Origin: Anaerolineae bacterium | Lineage (GTDB): Bacteria; Chloroflexota; Anaerolineae; JAADDB01 | NCBI GenBank assembly: GCA_015489285.1 | Contig: WGAA01000141.1 | Span: 1-9,276 of the forward strand | Length of the DNA stretch: 9,276 bases | Reading direction: 5' to 3' | Part shown: one piece after another, positions 5,018 to 9,276 of the stretch | Position numbering within the stretch: the stretch's first letter is position 1 | How the letters are laid out: each line of letters begins with the position of its first letter | Translations under genes and position numbers: made by a program | Notes under the pieces: model-generated | What the model was told of the DNA's origin: nothing | The model's database searches: none | Seen by the model: only the letters and a program-made list of their open reading frames with translations

Positions 5018-6487
5018 GTGAGCGTGGAACGCGATGCCTCAGCCCATGATGTGGCGCGGCAGGCCGTGCGTGGCTCCCTCTATTCCCTGGGCGCCTCCGC
5101 GGTGACGGTCACCTTGGGCTTTGTGAGGGCCGTCCTCTTAGCGCACTACCTCCTTCCGGCCCAGTACGGCGTCGTTGCCCTGGCCACCTTCTTCGTCATG
5201 GGGATCGCTCGGCTGCGCAGCCTGGGGTTCGACCGCGCGCTGGTCCACAAGCAGGCCACCGAGGGCCCCGTTTTCGAGACGTACCTGGCCTTCAAGGGCA
5301 CCGTTGTCCTCCTCTTCACCCTCCTCTCCCTGGCCGCTGCTCCCCTCATCGCCCACTTCTATCCCCGGCGAGAGGGGCTACTCCCCGTCATGGTGGCCCT
5401 GACCCTCATCATCGCGCTGGCCGCGTTCAACCAGATTCAGGAGACCGCGCTGCAAATCCGCTTGCAATTCCGGGAGATCGCGCTGGTCAACGTCGTCGCC
5501 GCCATCACCATGACCGTCGTGGCGCCTACCCTGGCCTGGGCCGGGTGGGGCGTCTGGAGCCTGGTGGCGGAGCAGGGGAGCGGCATCGTGGCCCGGGGGA
5601 TCCTCCTCTGGGGCCCCTTGCGCGCCGTCCCCTTCCGGCCCCGCTGGCACGGTCAGGTGGCCCGCTGGTTCTGGGCCTACGGTCGGGCCAACTGGGTCAA
5701 CGCGAATGTGGGGTACCTGCTGGACCGATTCGACGATTTCTGGGTGGGGACGGACCTGGGGGAGGTGGCCCTGGGCTTCTACAACCGGGCCTACGAGTTC
5801 GCCCGCTACCCCCGCCGTCTCCTGGCCAACTCCCTCCTCACCGTCATGACCCCCGTATTTGCCCGTCTCCAGGAAAACCGGCGGGCCCTCTCCCAGGCGT
5901 ACTTCCGCCTCACGAGCCTCCTGGTCCGGGTAGGAGTCCTCGTGGGCGGGCTGATGGTCGTCCTCGCGCCCGAGTTCATCCTCTGGGGACTGGGCCCCCA
6001 GTGGCGCCCGATGGAGCGGACGTTCCAGCTCTTCGTCCTCTACGTCATGCTGGACCCCCTCCTGCTCGTGGTGGGGCACCTCCTCCTGGCCGTGGGCGAC
6101 CCCCACTCCCTGGCCCGGGCGCGGCTGGTGCAGATGGGCTTCTTCCTCCCGGCCGTCATCGTGGCCGCCCGTGTGGCGGGGATCGAGGGGGTGGCGCTGG
6201 CCGCGGATCTCATGCTCCTCCTGGGATGGCTGGTCCTGGAGCGGCGGGTGCGGCGTTTCGTGGATTATTCCCTCTGGCGCCTGTGGGGGGTTCCCCTGCT
6301 GGCGTTGGCCTTGGGGTTGGCCGGCGTGTTCACGTTCGTGCGGATGTATCCCACGCTCACGTGGGCCCACGCCCTGATCAAAGGGGGGATCTTCCTCCTC
6401 CTCACCGGGGGGATCATGGGAATATGGGAGGGGCGGACCGTGTGGACGATGGCCCGCGAGCTGCGGGGGACCCTGGTGCGGCACTAA
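5018..6487 (+). CDS. Wzx-like polysaccharide flippase (MOP superfamily)
   Basis: Membrane protein of 489 aa that probably moves lipid-linked oligosaccharide across the inner membrane for exopolysaccharide or surface glycan export. About 12-14 hydrophobic segments are spread evenly along the chain. The N-terminal half fits the WzxC/Polysacc_synt family: a segment at about 20-45, YGVVALATFFVMG (50-62) and the loop LRSLGFDRALVHKQ (66-79). A mid-chain amphipathic region, DRFDDFWVGTDLGEVALGFY (236-255), precedes the second half, as in the family. The C-terminus is short and basic. GTG at 5018 follows GGGAGGG; a GTG two codons later is also possible. The site lies in a small CCACC/GGTGG hairpin (4995-4999, 5006-5010) that could reduce translation. 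No glycosyltransferase lies beside it, so the substrate is unknown. Confidence 0.85.
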   Translation: MSVERDASAHDVARQAVRGSLYSLGASAVTVTLGFVRAVLLAHYLLPAQYGVVALATFFVMGIARLRSLGFDRALVHKQATEGPVFETYLAFKGTVVLLFTLLSLAAAPLIAHFYPRREGLLPVMVALTLIIALAAFNQIQETALQIRLQFREIALVNVVAAITMTVVAPTLAWAGWGVWSLVAEQGSGIVARGILLWGPLRAVPFRPRWHGQVARWFWAYGRANWVNANVGYLLDRFDDFWVGTDLGEVALGFYNRAYEFARYPRRLLANSLLTVMTPVFARLQENRRALSQAYFRLTSLLVRVGVLVGGLMVVLAPEFILWGLGPQWRPMERTFQLFVLYVMLDPLLLVVGHLLLAVGDPHSLARARLVQMGFFLPAVIVAARVAGIEGVALAADLMLLLGWLVLERRVRRFVDYSLWRLWGVPLLALALGLAGVFTFVRMYPTLTWAHALIKGGIFLLLTGGIMGIWEGRTVWTMARELRGTLVRH

Positions 6488-6524
6488 GGGGGCGACGGTT
6501 CGACGGCGGCCGTCACCCCCTTCT
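6488..6524. terminator. Terminator-like hairpin between convergent genes
   Basis: GGGGG (6488-6492) and GACGG (6494-6498) pair with CCGTC (6510-6514) and CCCCC (6516-6520) around an 11-nt loop. The single internal C-A mismatch on the + strand becomes a U-G wobble in the minus transcript, so the stem is continuous (11 pairs) for moeA. Only weak T tracts flank it (TTCT on the + side). It fills the 46-nt gap between the two stop codons. Confidence 0.6.
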
Positions 6525-6533
6525 CCGCGAATA

Positions 6534-7775
6534 TCAGGGATGAAGGTACACGGTCACCCGGGTGCCCTCGGGCAATCCGTTGCTGTTCAGGGGAATCTGG
6601 AACATGCCGTCGCTGCGGATCAGGGTGTAGATGAGGTTGGATTTGCCCAACACGGGGACGGCCCACAGCTCCCCCTCCCGCTCCTCCAGCCGGACCTGGA
6701 TCCAGTCCACCCGTCCGGGGATGGAGGCGATGTTGCGGGCGAGTTTGGCTTCCACCGTGCAGGGGCGTCTCTCCCGGGCGCCCAGCCAGAGGTGGATGGT
6801 GGGAACCCCGAAGAGGATGAAGTTGACCATCGCGCTGACGGGATTGCCCGGCAGCCCGATGACCGGAGTACCGTCGCACACCGCGAGGATGGTGGGTTTG
6901 CCCGGCCGTTGGGAGACGCCGTGGACGAGGATGCCCGGTTGGCCCAGGGCCTGGATCTCCGCGGCGCTCATGTCCCGGGCGCTGACCGAACTCCCCGCGG
7001 AGAGGACGATGATGTCGGCCTCTTCTTTGGCCCGGCGCAACGCCTCGCGTAACGCCTCCCTCCGGTCCGGGATGATGCCCAGCCGTCGGGGGATCCCTCC
7101 GGCCCGTTGGGTCAGCGCGCTCAGGGTGTAGGCGTTGATATCCCGCACCTGGCCCATCTCCGGGGTGCGCTCCGGGGGGATGACTTCGTCCCCCGTGCTG
7201 ATGATGGCCACCCTGGGCCGGACGGCCACGGGGATGGTGGTCAACCCGAGGGCCATGAGCCCTCCGATATCCTGGGGGCGCAGCCGGTGCCCTCGGGGAA
7301 GGACGGGGTCCCCCCGCCGGATGTCCTCGCCTATCTGGATGACGTTCTCCCCCGGCGCGACGGGGTGAAAGACCTCGATGCCCTCTTCGTCGACCCGGTG
7401 GGTGTTCTCCAGCATGACGACCGCGTCCGCGCTTTCCGGGAGCATGCCGCCCGTGTGGACGATGACGGCCTCTCCCACACCCACGTCGACGTCGGGCGCC
7501 CGCCCCATAGGCACCTCCCCGACGATGGTGAGGTACGCGGGCAATCCCGGCGACGCGCCGAAGGTGTCCTCGGCCACGACCGCGTATCCGTCGACGGTGC
7601 TGCGTCGGAACATGGGCAGGTCGTGGGGGGCGATGAGGTCCTGGGCCAGGACGCGGTCCAGCGCGTCCTCCGTGGCGATGTGTTCCACCCGCACGTGGGG
7701 GTGCAGGTGGGCCCGGAAGGTCTCCCACGCCTCCTCCGGGGGAAGTACGTTGAAGAGTTCCTTGCTCTCGTTCAC
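6534..7775 (-). CDS. moeA: Molybdopterin molybdenumtransferase MoeA
   Basis: Inserts molybdate into adenylated molybdopterin, the last step of molybdenum cofactor synthesis in the cytoplasm. 413 aa, full length (E. coli: 411). Visible motifs: FRRSTVDGYAVV (56-67), HTGGMLPESADAVVMLEN (107-124), the MoCF-domain ISTGDEVIPP (192-201), the glycine-rich LSAGSSVSARDM (258-269) and GLPGNPVSAMVNF (307-319). A complete C-terminal domain IV covers about 332-413. The GSSVSARD version of the active loop differs from the E. coli GGSVS-type loop but is common in other MoeA lineages. The GTG start overlaps the pgl stop (GTGA) and is preceded by AAGGAGG 4 nt upstream, so translation is coupled to pgl. No other molybdenum cofactor gene is in the window. 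Confidence 0.96.
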   Translation of the reverse strand: MNESKELFNVLPPEEAWETFRAHLHPHVRVEHIATEDALDRVLAQDLIAPHDLPMFRRSTVDGYAVVAEDTFGASPGLPAYLTIVGEVPMGRAPDVDVGVGEAVIVHTGGMLPESADAVVMLENTHRVDEEGIEVFHPVAPGENVIQIGEDIRRGDPVLPRGHRLRPQDIGGLMALGLTTIPVAVRPRVAIISTGDEVIPPERTPEMGQVRDINAYTLSALTQRAGGIPRRLGIIPDRREALREALRRAKEEADIIVLSAGSSVSARDMSAAEIQALGQPGILVHGVSQRPGKPTILAVCDGTPVIGLPGNPVSAMVNFILFGVPTIHLWLGARERRPCTVEAKLARNIASIPGRVDWIQVRLEEREGELWAVPVLGKSNLIYTLIRSDGMFQIPLNSNGLPEGTRVTVYLHP

Positions 7776-8494
7776 GCGTCCTCCTTGTACACATCCGGGC
7801 CCGCGGCCGCGTCGAGCCACCAGTGGCATGTGCCCTCGGGACGGACACCCCGGGCGGGACAGGCGAGGCGATCCGCCTCTCCGTAGAGAACCTGTCGGAC
7901 CGGGGTGTGTTTGGACGCACCGGTGACCAGGAAGTAGACCGTTCGAGCCCGGTTGATGAGGGGATACGTAAAGGTCAGCCGGGGAATGTCCGGTCCTCGG
8001 TTGGGAACGACCCACCGTTGCTCTTCCTCCAGCGCGGGGGTGTGGGGGAAGAGGGATGCGGTGTGGCAGTCGGTTCCCAGGCCGAGGAGGATGAGGTCGA
8101 AGCGTCCCCCCGCGACGGTTGCGCGCAGGGTCGCCTCGTACGCGCGGGCCCCTTCTTCCGGGGTCTCGAAATGGGTCGGCATGGGGAACACGTGGTCCTC
8201 GGGGATGGCGATGTGGTCCAGGAGGGTTTCCCGGGCCATGCGGTAGTTGCTGCGCGGGTCCTCGTAGGGGACGTACCGTTCGTCCCCCCAGTAGATGAAG
8301 ATGTGTTCCCAGGGGATGTCTTTCATGCGGGCCAGGCGGGTGTAAACGGGTTTGGGGGTGTGCCCTCCGGAGAGGGCCAGGGTGGTCCGGCCCTGCTGTT
8401 CGACGGTCCGGCGCAGGAGGTCCCGGATGGCTTCGGCCGTGTGGTGGGCCCAGGTCTCCTCGTCGGGGTAGATGTGGATGTGAAGCGCGTCCAT
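7772..8494 (-). CDS. pgl: 6-phosphogluconolactonase
   Basis: Hydrolyses 6-phosphogluconolactone to 6-phosphogluconate, the second step of the oxidative pentose phosphate pathway. 240 aa, normal for the DevB/SOL type. Motifs: LALSGGHTPKPVY (39-51, phosphate loop), YWGDERYVPYEDPRSNY (68-84) and the active-site stretch LGLGTDCHTASLFP (137-150) with H144. The region TFTYPLINRARTVYFLVTGASK (174-195) and the C-terminal WWLDAAA are also typical. The usual glycine before the histidine (DGH) is cysteine here (D142-C143-H144). The ATG shares one base with the opcA stop (TGATG), with GGAGG 7 nt upstream; its own stop overlaps moeA. Confidence 0.94.
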   Translation of the reverse strand: MDALHIHIYPDEETWAHHTAEAIRDLLRRTVEQQGRTTLALSGGHTPKPVYTRLARMKDIPWEHIFIYWGDERYVPYEDPRSNYRMARETLLDHIAIPEDHVFPMPTHFETPEEGARAYEATLRATVAGGRFDLILLGLGTDCHTASLFPHTPALEEEQRWVVPNRGPDIPRLTFTYPLINRARTVYFLVTGASKHTPVRQVLYGEADRLACPARGVRPEGTCHWWLDAAAGPDVYKEDA

Positions 8495-9276
8495 CAGCGT
8501 CCCTCCAAAATGTGAGTGATGATGCCCAGGGCTTCCTCGAAGAAGGGGTCGTGTCCGTTGAGACGCAGGGCTTCGACGAAGGCGTGTCCCCGGTCGAGCC
8601 AGCGGACGCGCACGGTTTCCCGCACGTGGACGTTGCCCACGTCCGCGGTGATGTGGGCAACGGTGGGGGTGTCCCCCGGTTCTACGGTGAAGCGGGCGGT
8701 CTGGGCCGTTTGGGCACTGAGCCGAACCCGTACCACAGGGGTGGGGTGCGGGGTGTCGACGCGGTGCACGGTGACGCGCAGGTCGCGGTCGTCCTGGGTG
8801 AAGCGGAGTTCCCGCGTGCGTCCCTTCCCCTTCCAGTGAGTTTGGGGACGCCACCCCAGGCGTCCGGCGAGCCATCCGACGAGGTAGAGCGCGGAGACGG
8901 TGCCTTCCGGCGTGTCCGTGACGCTGATGTGGACGTGGTCGAGTTCCCACAGGTAGGGACGTCGTTCCATGGGGTCGAAGGCCTGGGCGATGAGTTCCCG
9001 CCACGGGGTGAGCTGCGTCCAACCCAGGTCCAGAAGGCGCTCGCTGCAACGAAGGCGCAGGTCGGGGAGGAAGCGGAGGTGTCCTTCCGGTGAATCCGCG
9101 AGCGCGGAGTCCACGATGAGGATGTCGGTGAGTTCGCAGAGGCGACGGAACAGGGGGTCCTCATCGAAGGGACGCAACCACCAGAGGGCGACGGGGAGTT
9201 CGGGCAGGAGGAGGGGGAGAACGCCGCTGATGGCGTGTTGCCAGATGGCCGGGCGCACGTGAAGGAGGATGTGTTC
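8494..9276 (-). CDS. opcA: Glucose-6-phosphate dehydrogenase assembly protein OpcA (partial, N-terminus beyond the window)
   Basis: OpcA promotes assembly or activity of glucose-6-phosphate dehydrogenase (Zwf) in cyanobacteria and actinobacteria. 260 C-terminal residues are present and the frame stays open to the window edge. A GTG at 9258 is in frame but lies inside the conserved part, so it is not the start. The signature VLPLLLPELPVALWW is near the visible N-terminus, as in the family, followed by DPLFRRLCELTDILIVDS and a long tail ending FFEEALGIITHILEGR. Order and overlap with pgl indicate a pentose phosphate operon; zwf is expected immediately upstream, outside the window. A full family member is about 300-350 aa. 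Confidence 0.85.
   Translation of the reverse strand, partial: EHILLHVRPAIWQHAISGVLPLLLPELPVALWWLRPFDEDPLFRRLCELTDILIVDSALADSPEGHLRFLPDLRLRCSERLLDLGWTQLTPWRELIAQAFDPMERRPYLWELDHVHISVTDTPEGTVSALYLVGWLAGRLGWRPQTHWKGKGRTRELRFTQDDRDLRVTVHRVDTPHPTPVVRVRLSAQTAQTARFTVEPGDTPTVAHITADVGNVHVRETVRVRWLDRGHAFVEALRLNGHDPFFEEALGIITHILEGR

Noticed and set aside
5378..6484. Minus-strand and alternate-frame proteins inside the flippase
   Set aside because: They are shadows of a G/C-rich gene with no motifs or start signals.
7776..8660. N-terminal extension of moeA (708-aa frame)
   Set aside because: It overlaps pgl in another frame and has arginine/proline-rich shadow composition; MoeA is complete from GTG at 7775.
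8495..9049. N-terminal extension of pgl (425-aa frame)
   Set aside because: It overlaps opcA out of frame; the ATG at 8494 has its own ribosome site and gives a full-length enzyme.

Overview
The window is G+C-rich bacterial chromosome (above 60 % by eye) with dense genes and strong Shine-Dalgarno sites. The gene set suggests a Chloroflexota (Anaerolineae-like) bacterium: a T-box in front of a TGS-less thrS, the thrS-infC-rpmI-rplT order, and an opcA-pgl pair of the kind found in Chloroflexota, Actinobacteria and Cyanobacteria. This placement is inference from gene content, because no marker was compared with a database.

Layout, left to right. (1) A Fur-family regulator on the minus strand is cut by the left edge. 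A perfect Zur-type palindrome lies just upstream of its start. (2) Bases 394-756 hold a non-coding block of 7-bp repeats with three copies of a 45-bp core. (3) A tRNA-Val(GAC) follows, with its own promoter and terminator. (4) A T-box leader with a Thr (ACC) specifier leads into thrS. A good promoter at the thrS stop codon then serves infC, which appears to start at AUA, followed by rpmI and rplT and a strong terminator. (5) Bases 4475-4698 hold a second copy of the heptad/45-bp-core element. It runs directly into the ribosome-binding site of a small unknown gene (93 aa). (6) A Wzx-like polysaccharide flippase comes next. (7) A terminator-like hairpin separates it from a convergent minus-strand operon, opcA (cut by the right edge)-pgl-moeA, whose genes overlap by 1 and 4 nt.

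How the genes work together. thrS, infC, rpmI and rplT form a translation block: threonyl-tRNA supply, initiation factor IF3 and ribosomal proteins L35 and L20. The T-box senses uncharged tRNA-Thr, and infC has its own promoter plus a start codon that permits IF3 autoregulation. opcA and pgl serve the oxidative pentose phosphate pathway (zwf probably lies just beyond the right edge), with moeA (molybdenum cofactor) translationally coupled behind them. The flippase exports a lipid-linked glycan; no glycosyltransferases are visible.

The least explained part is the intergenic repeat family. Heptads of the form GTnAnnC sit in register around cores of exactly 45 bp. Two such blocks flank the tRNA-Val/thrS-rplT segment as direct repeats.
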